Under the pieces are notes generated by a model. The model saw only the letters and a list, made by a program, of their open reading frames with translations. It did no database searches and was not told the DNA's origin. Positions 20,934-30,689 of a stretch of DNA of 64,000 bases are shown here, piece by piece (within the stretch, counting starts at the first letter, position 1; each line of letters starts with the position of its first letter). This DNA is from Rhyacophila brunnea (lineage: Eukaryota; Arthropoda; Insecta; Trichoptera; Rhyacophilidae), in the NCBI GenBank assembly GCA_022495005.1, contig JAGYXB010001020.1, positions 496,001 through 560,000 of the forward strand. Direction: 5' to 3'. The position numbers and the translations under genes are program-made.

Positions 20934-21566
20934 CAATGACATAGGGTGGAGGTAGGGTGTTGTGATCCAACAAAAATAGTGCACATTAAACATTGTCAGT
21001 CATACATATAAGTTTGTATTGAACTAATACTACAGATTGCAGATGGTGTTTGTTTTTTTTTTAAATAAGTATAATTAAGCCCTGCCTAAAGCAAACCATA
21101 CTAGATATTAAATAAAAAAATCTTTTATCTTTAAAATATCTAAAAAAATCCATTAATTATTCAGACATAAAAACAAGAATATGTTGTATATATTATGATT
21201 TGCTCTGACAAGGATTAACTGAATTTAAAAAAAATAACCAATTCTACTTCTTTTTTTATATATCATGTCTGATCTTAATAAGATCATAATATAGACCTCC
21301 ACAGGGTAGAGGTTTGTATTAACAGATTTTTGTTTTAACGAGAAATGGATGTGAGCCACTTGCTACCAATTAGGTCCATACTGTGACTCAAACACAAGTT
21401 GAAAAAATAACAAACCTGGGACCAATGACGGTATAGACCGACGCTGCTTAAGGCGCTCAGCCGTCGTATTCTTAGTTCAATTCATCAAATAAGTATCACT
21501 GACAAAATATGTATCATACTTTATTTCTGTTGAATATCCACAGCCTACATCCACCCTTTGCTACTG
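20934..21566. mobile_element. hAT-like non-autonomous element carrying a SINE
   Basis: Element of 633 bp with imperfect 22-bp inverted ends (CAATGACATAGGGTGGAGGT on the left, CAGTAGCAAAGGGTGGATGT inward from the right). It is flanked by GGTGATAA (20926-20933) and GGTGATAG (21567-21574), an 8-bp duplication with one transition. End sequence and duplication length fit hAT. A tRNA-derived SINE copy (21283-21480) sits inside. Partial copies of this family lie at 5998-6085 and 7262-7390. Confidence 0.78.
21283..21480 (-). repeat. tRNA-derived SINE B, nested in a hAT-like element
   Basis: On the minus strand the head resembles a Leu/Ser-type tRNA (GGCTGAGCGCCTTAAGCAGC, later CCCAGGTTTG). The family body follows: GTATGGACCTAATTGGT, AAGTGGCTCACATCCATTTC, TGTTAATACAAACCTCTACC and the small palindrome CCTCTACCCTGTGGAGG. 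The body is shared with copies at 28300, 44285 and 61690, which fixes the family. The insertion flanks were not resolved. Confidence 0.72.
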
Positions 21567-21574
21567 GGTGATAG

Positions 21575-23160
21575 TATAACTACTTATAATATTATGTATT
21601 TACAAAGATTCTTATTACAATGTGTAATTATAACCACAAAACTGATTTTAGCAATTTACCGTCAGGTTGAAGCATGATAGAGTCTCGGAAAACTGATGAC
21701 TGCAGAATGATTACCGAAAGAGGTTGAGTAGTGTAATCACCTTGCGGGAAACAAACCAGCCCTCAGCTGTACATGATGTTTTGAATTTCCCATAACCTAT
21801 TGAATAATGCACCAGTTAAACTATCTACAGAGTGGTGCACACTCATTTGATATTATATACTAAATAAATTTTGATTCACAGGCTATTTAATACAATCATA
21901 GAATAAAATTATTTTGTCACTTTTAGAAAATATTTATATTTTACCTGATAATTTTCAGAAAGCTTGTAAAAGCTCATTGACATCAGTAACATCGACGGTC
22001 GATCTTTAAAAAAGAATTAACCGGCACGACGGCACAACCAAGTAAAAAGCCTCTTAAAACCTTCACTATGTGAATACTAGAGATTTAACATGAAAATTTA
22101 ACAGTGGGGAACATTAAAATGAAAAAAGAATGTGTACGGCAAGAACATGTGACAAAGGAGAAACCGTCTGGTTTTCCTCTCCATTATCATAAATTATATC
22201 ATTATTAACGTCAATATACGGCAACTGTACATGGAATTGTCGTTGTAACTGTAAATCTTTCCATATTCACTTCCACTGAGGTTCGACTAATAATTGTACT
22301 CACAAGCTCCACTTTAGGTACATTATAGTCTTTGTGGCATATTATTGTACTAAGTAAAAGACAAAATAGTCAATGTATGTATGTAATACATATGTAATAA
22401 TTATTATAGCACATATTTATATATTAGAATGCATGTATTAAGGTCAAATGGCGCTTTCTATTTTGTCCTTGTTAAAATTTTTATAAGAGTCGAACGATCT
22501 ACGTGATAAAACGGATGAATCAATATCAAAGCAATCCATCGTGTCTTACAGTTATGTGTTCTTAAAATATTTACATCTTCCACAACCTCAATGGTTGCAC
22601 TAAGTGGTACTCTTGGCTCATAACAGTAACGTCGAAAAAAGAGGAAAAGTGTAACTGATTTGAAAGGGATTATGGTCTTCTGTGCGTTTTTAGTTTTTGG
22701 ATTCTTGAATCGTCTATGTTGGTTTTTAGTTAACAATCAACCTGATTCACTTTACTATAAGCAAAGAATCTTATCATCATTAATCTTTGGAGATGTATAC
22801 AAAAATGATGATATGAAAGCAGGACGATGTTGCATAGTCACTGCGTTAAGGATGCAACATATTCAACCAACAAAAAGATTCATCTTTGCTAAAACGATAG
22901 AAAAAAGATATTATCTAAGGTCACATAGACTATAGAGTATTGACTGTGGGCTGTGGACTGTATAAAAAAATGAGTAGCTAAAAATCAAAAAGCTTCTCTC
23001 AATAATAATTAATGAATTTAAAAGTCACTCTTTGAAATATTAAATTAGGACCAAATATCAAAGATATTTTATTTATTTAATCAATGGTCAAAGTAGCTAA
23101 GTATATTCTATTAAAATAATTTAATTGAACTTATAATGTAATTACCTAAAAACCGAATCC
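21575..23160. other. AT-rich stretch, nothing recognised
   Basis: Overlapping 91-92 codon frames on opposite strands (22458-22935) have no recognisable motif and are treated as chance. No repeat was identified. Confidence 0.45.
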
Positions 23161-23168
23161 ATAAATTT

Positions 23169-23439
23169 GTACGTGAAACATGAAATCGTTAATTAAATCA
23201 AATGACAAGTTCTTCGTTAAACATTTCACCGTGGAGTATATTTGTTCGTATGCTACAACATGTGGAGATGTCTTTACTAGGTTAGGTTAGGTTAGGTTAG
23301 GATTAATCTAATTAGAACAGTACTATTTGCCAACTATTGCCGCATTTTGTAAGATACGTACAAATGTATTCCACGGTGAACTGTTCAACGAAGAACTCGT
23401 CATTTGATAAAATGTTATACGAACTTATGTTTCACGTAC
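23169..23439. repeat. Palindromic element with TTAGG repeats at its centre
   Basis: Two inverted arms of about 100 bp, GTACGTGAAACAT…TCAAATGAC…CACCGTGGA… on the left and the same on the minus strand from 23439, enclose an interior that holds four to five units of TTAGG (23278-23301). The arms have several mismatches and small gaps. A partial third unit of the arm (CACGAATAAGTGTCCCACGA) follows to about 23495. No target duplication was found, so the outer boundary is approximate. The structure resembles a MITE. Confidence 0.75.
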
Positions 23440-23649
23440 TGCGGTGCACGAATAAGTGTCCCACGATGAACTGCATACATACAACTTACATGTAACCTCT
23501 AAAAACCTCTCAAAACTATGTCAATATTTTATTCGTATATCTCAATGTGTGATAGAAAGAAGCTCTTCTGCTTTTAACCTACTCAAATACAGAATCTCTG
23601 AGCGTAAATCATTGAAACGAGATCACAGTGGATAGATGGAAATGCAGTG
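23440..23649. other. Short spacer
   Basis: Contains the partial third arm unit mentioned above; otherwise nothing. Confidence 0.4.
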
Positions 23650-25910
23650 CATAATGTTAATGATGATGAATGGTTGATTATTGAGCTACAATGTTGTATA
23701 TAATGTGTTTAATAAATGTTTTTCAAGGAAGTCACTATGTCGAGGTGGAAGACGATATCCGAAGTGGTTTTCACGGGAAATTATTAGAGACATTAGAGTC
23801 AAACACTACTATCATACAGCTTGGAAGGCTAAGCATGGTCAGCATGACTATGAAATGTTTGGCCTTTATCGTATGAGAGTGAGACAAGCTGTTCGGCTGG
23901 CCTATCGAACATATATGGAATCGGTAAGGGATTGCATTCGCGAAAATCCTAAATCGTTTTGGGATTATATAAAATCATTAAGAAAGGATGGTGGATTTGC
24001 CAATTCGATGACTTGGAAGGGCGAAGAGGTGACTGGACATGGAATGGCAGAAGCATTTGCTGGTCATTTCAGGTCCGTCTACGCAAGTAGTATTCCGAAT
24101 CTGGATGTCGCCTCAACGTCAAGAAAACGATCGTGCGGTGCCCAATCCGTTGACATCTTCCCAATTGATGAAGGTGACGTGTTTCGATTTATTAAAAAAC
24201 TTAAGAATACGCGCTCTTTGGGACCGGATAACGTCCCTACATTTTTTTTAAAAGGGTGTGTTGATTTTGTCAAAGGCCCACTTGCATATATATATAATCT
24301 TACAATGGAGACAGGTATCTTTCCGGAATTATGGAAGATGTCGAAGGTGACTCCAATTCATAAGAGTGGTACAGAGTCGTCAGTAGAAAACTACAGGCCG
24401 GTAGCTGTTCTCTCTACACCAGCAAAAGTTCTGGAGATGATCATGCACAGCATGATTTCTCCAAAAATTGAGTCATTTATAATGAATGAACAGCATGGAT
24501 TTAGAGCAGGCCGATCAACGGAAACCAACCTGATGGTATTCACTGATTATGTGTCGTCAGTACTAGATAGAGGCAGCCAGGTTGACTGTTCTTACAATGA
24601 TTTCTCGAAGGCATTTGACAGAGTCGATCACGATATTCTAATGGAAAAACTCCAACTTATTGGATTGTCGGATCGATTTCTAAAGCTATTCGGGAGTTAT
24701 TTTAGGAACCGTCAACAATACGTTTCGTACGGCCTTTATCAGTCACAGACCTTTTACACATTTTCTGGTGTCCCCCAGGGCTCAAACTTAGGGCCATTGC
24801 TGTTCACGATTTTTATAAATGACATAGCATTGGTAATTAAAAGTGCTATGTTTTTGTTGTTTGCTGACGACTTGAAACTCTTCATGGAAGTTGTCACCTT
24901 GGACGATTGTCGTCAACTCCAACTTGATATAGATAATATATTAGATTGGGGCAGGCGTAACAAACTGGACTTCAATATTGATAAATGCAATGTTTTATCG
25001 TTTACTAAAGCCTCACGAGTATTGTTTTTCCAGTACTCGATGCATGGCAGAGTTCTCTCGCGAATAGCATCTGTAAGAAATCTTGGAATTACATTTGACG
25101 GTAAACTGACGTTTAGTGGTCATATAGATACCATTTGTAAAAAGGCGCTAAAGATGTTGGGCTTTGTCTTGCGTACTTCCCGGGTCTTTTCGGATGTTAC
25201 GGTACTAAAAATTCTCTATAACTCCTTAGTTAGAAGCAGACTTGAGAGTGGGTCTATCGTTTGGGCCCCGCATCAGTTGAAGTACGGCCTTATGGTGGAG
25301 AGAGTCCAAAAGAAATTTTTACGACTCCTTTACTTTCGGTTGTATGGATATTATCCGTGGCTCTATCCGACTGATTTTCTCTTAGGGATGCTTACATACT
25401 GTAGCTTAAAATTTAGAAGGGATCTTTATTTAGCTACATATTTTTTCAGACTTATACGCGGCGTAAATGTGAACTCTGCCATTCTTGGTGGTATTGGCTT
25501 GTGTGTCTCTGATAATTACCTTAGGAATCGAGGGCATGCGTTGTTTGTTCTCCCACGGTGCAGAACTAACCTGCCATTAGTAATGCCAATTGGGAGGGCA
25601 GTAACCATGCTTAATGAAATCGCTTCGGATATTGATATATTCCACTTACGTGAGGGTGAATTTAGGTGGACGTTGTTTTATAAGTTTTTAAGATAGGGTT
25701 TATCGAAGTTCACTCTGTGTGCTTCCATCTACTTTTATTTTGTTACTTATTTAATTTATTTTCTTATTTTATTACTTTTTCTCTGTATTTTAATTTTTTT
25801 TTTTATTATTAACACTTATTTTATGTCATGTCGTGAACGCTTTGAATTTATAATTTGTTATGTTCATTATATGTAAAATAAATAAATTTGATTTGATTTG
25901 ATTTGATATT
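23650..25910 (+). mobile_element. Jockey-like LINE, 5'-truncated
   Basis: The 3' half of a non-LTR retrotransposon: the reverse-transcriptase part of ORF2, a ~190-bp 3' UTR with the block TGTCGTGAACGCTTTGAATT, and a tail of four TTTGA units at about 25888-25908 in place of a long poly(A). The endonuclease half and ORF1 are absent. A second, decayed copy with the same 3' UTR block lies at 55785-56475. Its target duplication was not identified. Confidence 0.9.
23681..25696 (+). CDS. Reverse transcriptase (C-terminal part of LINE ORF2), open
   Basis: A 671-codon open frame, the longest in the window. It would copy the element's RNA into DNA at a nicked target. Residues ~1-130 are the linker region (…CIRENPKSFWDYIKSLRKDG). 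Fingers and palm follow, with KVTPIHKSG near 222 and VENYRPVAVLST near 236. Block A, NDFSKAFDRVDH, has its catalytic Asp at 307. GVPQGSNLGPLLF starts at 363. The catalytic FADDLKLF is at 394-401. Beyond ~410 lies the thumb and a C-terminal tail. All catalytic aspartates are present and no stop interrupts the frame. The frame starts at TTG immediately after an upstream stop, so it is a truncation product, not a true start. One frameshift near 23675 probably separates it from a little more upstream homology. A full Jockey ORF2 would also have an N-terminal endonuclease, which is missing here. Confidence 0.92.
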   Translation: MSYNVVYNVFNKCFSRKSLCRGGRRYPKWFSREIIRDIRVKHYYHTAWKAKHGQHDYEMFGLYRMRVRQAVRLAYRTYMESVRDCIRENPKSFWDYIKSLRKDGGFANSMTWKGEEVTGHGMAEAFAGHFRSVYASSIPNLDVASTSRKRSCGAQSVDIFPIDEGDVFRFIKKLKNTRSLGPDNVPTFFLKGCVDFVKGPLAYIYNLTMETGIFPELWKMSKVTPIHKSGTESSVENYRPVAVLSTPAKVLEMIMHSMISPKIESFIMNEQHGFRAGRSTETNLMVFTDYVSSVLDRGSQVDCSYNDFSKAFDRVDHDILMEKLQLIGLSDRFLKLFGSYFRNRQQYVSYGLYQSQTFYTFSGVPQGSNLGPLLFTIFINDIALVIKSAMFLLFADDLKLFMEVVTLDDCRQLQLDIDNILDWGRRNKLDFNIDKCNVLSFTKASRVLFFQYSMHGRVLSRIASVRNLGITFDGKLTFSGHIDTICKKALKMLGFVLRTSRVFSDVTVLKILYNSLVRSRLESGSIVWAPHQLKYGLMVERVQKKFLRLLYFRLYGYYPWLYPTDFLLGMLTYCSLKFRRDLYLATYFFRLIRGVNVNSAILGGIGLCVSDNYLRNRGHALFVLPRCRTNLPLVMPIGRAVTMLNEIASDIDIFHLREGEFRWTLFYKFLR

Positions 25911-26134
25911 ATTATGCCACATTCTTACGCAGCGATTTTAGTTGTTTAACTGAACGTTGAATGACAGTTAAAAGTCAATTGCTAAGTAGGAATCATATTT
26001 TTGCCACGTTTGAGTTATCGAAATTGGGGTCGTTTTTTTTTTTTTTTTGAGTCAACGGTAAATCTTCATTGGAGTCAACTTGTTATCAGAGGTGACAACA
26101 ACTTGCATCGACGTTTCACGTGGTCATCTTGATT

Positions 26135-26905
26135 CTTCTTCCACGGCGCTACATCCCGGGGTGGGATTTGGCCACCTCCACAACCGCTCTCCACTCACTC
26201 CGGTCTCTCGCCACACTTCTCCAGTTACAGGGTCTTCCTATATGAAGCCAGTCCACTTCTACGGCGTCAGCCCAACTCCTTCTTGGATGGCCTCTGGGTC
26301 TCTTCTGTTGGGGTAGCCACTTCGTTATGATCTTTGGCGCTCTAACTTCAAGCATTCTCTCCACATGTCCCGCTCATCGTAGTCTTTGGAACTTACAGTA
26401 TCTTATGATTGTTTGCTGTTCAATCAGCTCTTCCAACTTGTGGTTCATTTTTATTCTGTAGTTCCCATTTTACAACATGGGTCCAAAGATTGTTCGGAGT
26501 ATTTTGCGCTCAAAGACAGCTAATTTTTTTTCCTCGTTTTGAGTTAAGCACCAAGTCTCACAGCCATAAGTGACCACTGGCCTTATAATTGTTTTATATA
26601 TTAAAAGTTTACTTCTTCGGCCTAGAATTTTCAACCTCACCAGTTGCTTGCAAGCATGCCAGCATTTATTCCCGGAGATAAGGCGGATTTTTATCTCCTC
26701 TGCTGTCTTATTTTGAGTATTTACGCTAGATCCGAGATACGTGAACTTGTCCACCCCTTCATATGCATGCTGTCCTATGTCTATATTCTGCATTGGTACC
26801 TGATCGTGTGTGCTGACCATATACTTATTTTTTGACTGGTTTATTTGCAGCCCAGCGTTTTCTGCTTTTATTTTCATAGTGCCACCATGTCGATCATCCT
26901 CTGTC
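26135..26905 (-). mobile_element. LINE insertion, 5'-truncated, with 13-bp duplications
   Basis: A 771-bp non-LTR retrotransposon fragment on the minus strand, bracketed by the perfect repeat GGTCATCTTGATT at 26122-26134 and 26906-26918. It encodes the end of the reverse transcriptase in two frames: the 26470-26877 part (GLQINQSKNKYM, FTYLGSSVN, IRPVVTYGCETW) and the 26149-26364 part ending WRAVVEVAKSHPGM. The element ends in GAAGAAG. Same family as 13438-13588. A poly(T) run at ~26032-26049 lies just outside and is not its tail. Confidence 0.95.
26149..26877 (-). pseudogene. LINE reverse transcriptase C-terminus, frame broken
   Basis: Minus-strand remnant of the thumb and C-terminal domain of a non-LTR reverse transcriptase. 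The first piece (135 codons, 26470-26877) holds the conserved FTYLGS and YGCETW motifs and ends at a stop. The second (71 codons, 26149-26364) holds the C-terminal RDRSEWRAVVEVAKSHPGM. A frameshift or deletion lies between about 26365 and 26470. The catalytic palm (YADD-type motif) lies upstream of the 5' truncation and is missing, so there is no enzyme activity. The clade (RTE-like or Jockey-like) is not resolved from this domain alone. Confidence 0.85.
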
Positions 26906-26918
26906 GGTCATCTTGATT

Positions 26919-27135
26919 ACGATTATTTATTGAGCTTAAATCGATACATAGGAATATTTCTTTAAATTTGTTATTCATACACATTTGATATTGAAAAGAC
27001 AATTTAACGACAAGAATCTAGAAGAGATAATACAGTATTAGAATGGCCATAATCTATAATGAATTGTAGAATATAAAAAAATCAATTAATATTTTGGCGC
27101 ATTTAATCTAATCCATTCTGTCCGCGAAATGTAAC
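26919..27135. other. AT-rich spacer
   Basis: Nothing recognised. Confidence 0.4.
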
Positions 27136-27139
27136 AATA

Positions 27140-27350
27140 TACCTACACAAGCATCGAGGTCAACCCTGCAGTAGCAAGTAACACGAGTGTACCGGCGCAG
27201 GGCGTGGAAAGCGATGCATGACCCCTTTGCTCGGGTAGCTGCGAGCGATTTCCACCGGAGCAACAGTACACCGTGAACCGGAAAACCGACGGTGTACGGC
27301 GCCGCAACTGTGCGGCTCGACCGGAAACCGCTAGACCCCGGGTCGTCAAG
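27140..27350. other. GC-rich island, function unknown
   Basis: About 210 bp of GC-rich, CpG-bearing sequence in an AT-rich setting. It includes the inverted repeat GTACACCGT…ACGGTGTAC (about 27266-27296). The 68-codon minus-strand frame across it (27143-27349) has no known domain. It may be the regulatory 5' region of a mobile element or a host CpG patch; neither can be shown. Confidence 0.4.
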
Positions 27351-28085
27351 TATTATATTACAGCCGCTTTTTAGACATCTAAACGTGACGTGATAATTAT
27401 TTTGTAATTTTTATTAGTCATATACGTCTATTTTGGACAACAAATAATTAATGTTAATTGACAGTGGTATGTATGCAGAACCAAATCGGTATTTAGATGG
27501 TAGAAGTGCCCATCTGCATTTTTTTTTTATTTTCAAGTTTTCTTCTATAAACGTTGTAAAATACATTAATTTTAAATGTGGCAAAAGGACACATCTGTCA
27601 GTGTATTACAAACCTAATGCCATAAGTTTTTTGAGCCAGGCACACGCAAATAGGGTGTGATTTAGTCAGAGGCAAAGTCTAAAGACATGGCCATTTTTAT
27701 ACTGAGAGATTGGTACGAATTTGTAAAAACCATATCTTAAAATAATATGTCTCCATTTAAATACTCATTCTCATAATAATGGTTAAATTAATATTTTTAC
27801 TACCAACCGGTATAAGAAAAAAATGAGGCATCTGTAACAATTACAAAAACATTTCGATATCAAAAGGGCCCATTTACCTTATAATATCGAATATCTCAGT
27901 TAAAACGAATATGCATATTTTTTTCTCAAATTAAACAAACAATAGCCAAACAGGTTAAATAAATCTTAAATCTTGTATATATCACTCAAATATTTTGTTT
28001 GCTAGACTGAATTGATATCTTATTATTGCTCTCTTCACCATTCTCGTAATTCACAGATGAGCTCTTCAGCCATCTGACTACCGAA
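27351..28085. other. AT-rich stretch, nothing recognised
   Basis: No feature could be supported. Confidence 0.45.
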
Positions 28086-28090
28086 ATATG

Positions 28091-28160
28091 GAGTGGATTG
28101 CATTTGGGCGCATGAATAGTGTCTTCAAAAGTGATTTCTCATTGTGCCTTAAGCGTAGTA
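28091..28160 (+). pseudogene. Small LINE reverse-transcriptase scrap
   Basis: One plus-strand frame reads EWIAFGRMNSVFKSDFSLCL, matching AWSAFGRLNSIFIDDLPLCL in the 37850-38165 fragment and AFGRLNNVFKSDLPLCLKRS in the 51079-51585 fragment. This is the region just before the YG-ETW motif of the reverse-transcriptase C-terminal domain. Only about 24 codons survive. Confidence 0.65.
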
Positions 28161-28299
28161 ATCGAGAAGGGTGGAAGGAGGTAGGGGAGGCCTGCAATCA
28201 GCAGTGGATACACCTCGGCTGATAATTAGATTTATGGCATTGAATCAAATGGAGAATTAAAGGGATTTACATAAAAATGTGTTAATATTATGTTAAGAC

Positions 28300-28495
28300 G
28301 CCCACAAATGCCGGACGTAATAATATGTTGGCGGATAACATCATCGATCCCGAGTTTGAATTACGAGTCTGGAAATTTTTTGTGTGTTTTTAAATAAAAA
28401 TAAAAAAATTTAGCCCAATGTATGGACTTAATCGTGTAAGCAAGTGGCTATTATCCATTTCCTGTAAAAATATTTTTAATACAACTTTCATTATC
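28300..28495 (+). repeat. tRNA-derived SINE B, copy 2
   Basis: A degraded head with box-B-like CGAGTTTGAATTACGAG (about 28352-28368) is followed by the family body (GTATGGACTTAATCGTGTAA, GTGGCTATTATCCATTTCC, AATACAACTTTC). The body aligns with the copies at 21283, 44285 and 61690. Confidence 0.68.
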
Positions 28496-28567
28496 AGGGT
28501 GCCCATATTATTATGATCTAATATCGGAGATAGGAGAAGGATATGGTAATATTAATATCACGTGTTA

Positions 28568-29286
28568 GTAAATGAAAACAAAACTAAAGTCATGGTACAA
28601 AGCCGACAAAATCAGAGTAGGCTGGGCCAAAGTTCCAGTTTTGAAAACCATCAATTTGAGGTTGTCAACCGATTCACATAGCTGGGTTCCAATATTACAA
28701 AAGAGAACGAGGAACTGGAAGAAATAAAACCCTGAAAAACCGCTCAAAATAAATCGTATTTCTCATTGCTGCCCATATTCAAATCCAGAAATCTCCTCAG
28801 AAAAACTAAGACCCGGCTCTATAAAACCGTCATACGCATAGTCGTTGCATACGGGTGCGAGTCATGGATGCTAAATATGAAAGCAGCTAAAATGGTGGAA
28901 TGCTTTGAGAGAAAAAACCTGAGGCGGATATAAGGACCCATGAATGATGGTAGAGAGTGGAGAATTAGGTACAGCACGGAACTATACCGCTTATACCAAG
29001 ATTCAAAACTCGCCATGTTCTTAAACTCCAGCGGCTAAACTAGGTAGGCTATGTCCAGCGCATGCTTGAGTCACGATACCGAACAAGATCCTCGAAGGAA
29101 ACCCAGGGGAGAAAAGGCCAGTGGGATAGCCATGCACACGAAGGGGTGATAACATTACAAAATATGCCAACCAGCTGCTAAAACCAGGAACTGGAAAAGA
29201 CGTGCAGAGGACCGTTCCGGCTATAGGACAGCGGTGGAGGAAGCCAGGGCTCAACTTAAACTGTAGCACCATCAAAGAAGAAGAAG
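28568..29286 (+). mobile_element. Old LINE copy with decayed duplications
   Basis: A 719-bp 3' end of a non-LTR retrotransposon on the plus strand. Broken frames carry RFTYLGSNITKENEE, IRIVVAYGCESWML and the C-terminus NWKRRAEDRSGYRTAVEEAR, followed by an AAGAAGAAG tail. The flanks AATATCACGTGTTA (28554-28567) and AATATCGTATGTTA (29287-29300) agree at 11 of 14 positions, with only transitions differing, as expected of an ageing 14-bp duplication. At least four stops or frameshifts are present. Related to the 13438 and 26135 copies but more diverged. Confidence 0.82.
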
Positions 29287-29300
29287 AATATCGTATGTTA

Positions 29301-29930
29301 AACGATAAAAAATGGAAAATTTCGTTGGGGTATGTATCTGAAAGAGCAATGTTTTTCTTGAATGTTATAACAATACAAGATGTATAATGGTTTTTAACGA
29401 TTTACATTTTTTTTTGTAATGTGGACGCGCCCGTAGGTTTAAAACCCCTGACTCAAAACAGTTTCTGCCGGCCAAATCTGTGGTCACTGCAGGGTTGAAT
29501 TATTGAATCTTTTCACCGACACGATTTTACATGGGGCAAAGTAGCTACTAATTGATTAACGACCCTAAAGTGCTGCAACATTAAAATATATTTAAGGGTG
29601 TTATAAAACTTTCATGAAGTTCTGTTTTCTGATGACGGATTTATAGTCTGAAAATTAATTAATTTTGGAAAACATATGAATTTATCATGTAGGTAATTTA
29701 AAAAAATAGTACTATTAAGAAGACTATATGGGGACATCTTTGATATTTGAATACGTTAGCTCCGATCCATTTCACTGTCGGTTTTTTAACGAACACAAGC
29801 GCTTTCGATATAGCGTGGCGCAAATTACTCGTGATACTCGTTACTGCTGCAACTCGCACGTGTATTCGAAGCATTATAAATCGGAAGCATCAATTCTTTA
29901 CGTTTTAATCTACCTTTGGTAATACTAGTT
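29301..29930. other. AT-rich stretch, nothing recognised
   Basis: A 64-codon plus-strand frame (29728-29922) has no known motif. Confidence 0.45.
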
Positions 29931-29933
29931 TCA

Positions 29934-30455
29934 TAATTACAAGATAAAAAGTACTTTTTATACACCGCGTTTTTTAATTTTCTGTTGAATCATATAAACT
30001 TAATAATTCTATGTATTAATAATTTAGGACAAATAAGGCAATTGTCAACCAATCATTTTTTTGCTATTTTGCAACAAACAAACAAACAAACAAACAAACA
30101 AATATAGAATACTGAAATGTCATTTTGATTTCCATAGTAACGCACGTATATATTAATAATTTAGTTGCTAGGACCACCCCCTTAGCAACCAATAATAGTG
30201 GATTGGATTACGGATTTCTTCCAAAATAACTATTCATACAAAACAGAATTAACTGAAAATTAATTCAATTCTACTTAAAGATTGCTAAAAGTATTAAAAG
30301 AATGCATTGGCATCGTGTTCTTATATATTCTAAAAGTTTCAATATATCTAGCTAGTCGGTAATTTAGCTAAAAATTGATTGCAAGATTTTGTACTGGATA
30401 AACAACCACCAGACAAACAAGAATACGAGCTAAGAGAAACGTGGTAAAAAATATT
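29934..30455. repeat. Dispersed repeat D, copy 1
   Basis: About 520 bp shared with 42498-43066 and 57322-57731. Landmarks are ACAAGATAAAAAG at the start, TTTTCTGTTGAATCATATAA, CATAGTAACGCACGTATATA, TTTAGTTGCTAGGACC and AGAATACGAGCTAAG at the end. No coding capacity. The sequence ACAACGTTTTT (or similar) occurs inverted near both ends, so it may be an old DNA transposon. This copy has an internal (CAAA)n tract. Confidence 0.82.
30072..30102. repeat. (CAAA)n microsatellite
   Basis: Seven or so AAAC/CAAA units inside dispersed repeat D. The other two copies of the repeat do not have it, so the array expanded in this copy. Confidence 0.9.
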
Positions 30456-30689
30456 CGATGACTTTCCTTATTTATCATAATTTCAATAAAAATAAATTAC
30501 CAACATGACTACTTTAGTGTGAAGGGATGATGAGGGTGTGGAGATAAAGTCGGTGTTACTCGGATCCTCGAAGAGAGAGTTTATTTTTTATCGATACAAG
30601 AATAAAATATATACAATGATAAAGATGTCAGAGTAATGTTATTTTTATACAAGTGTACTGAAAAGTTTTATTAAAAATCATCCATAATA

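Noticed and set aside
22458..22935. Overlapping 91-92 codon frames as host genes
   Set aside because: The frames lie on opposite strands over the same bases, with no recognised domain. At most one could be real, and nothing favours either.
23278..23301. TTAGG run taken as a chromosome end
   Set aside because: Only four to five units, inside a palindrome, with unique sequence on both sides. It is interstitial.
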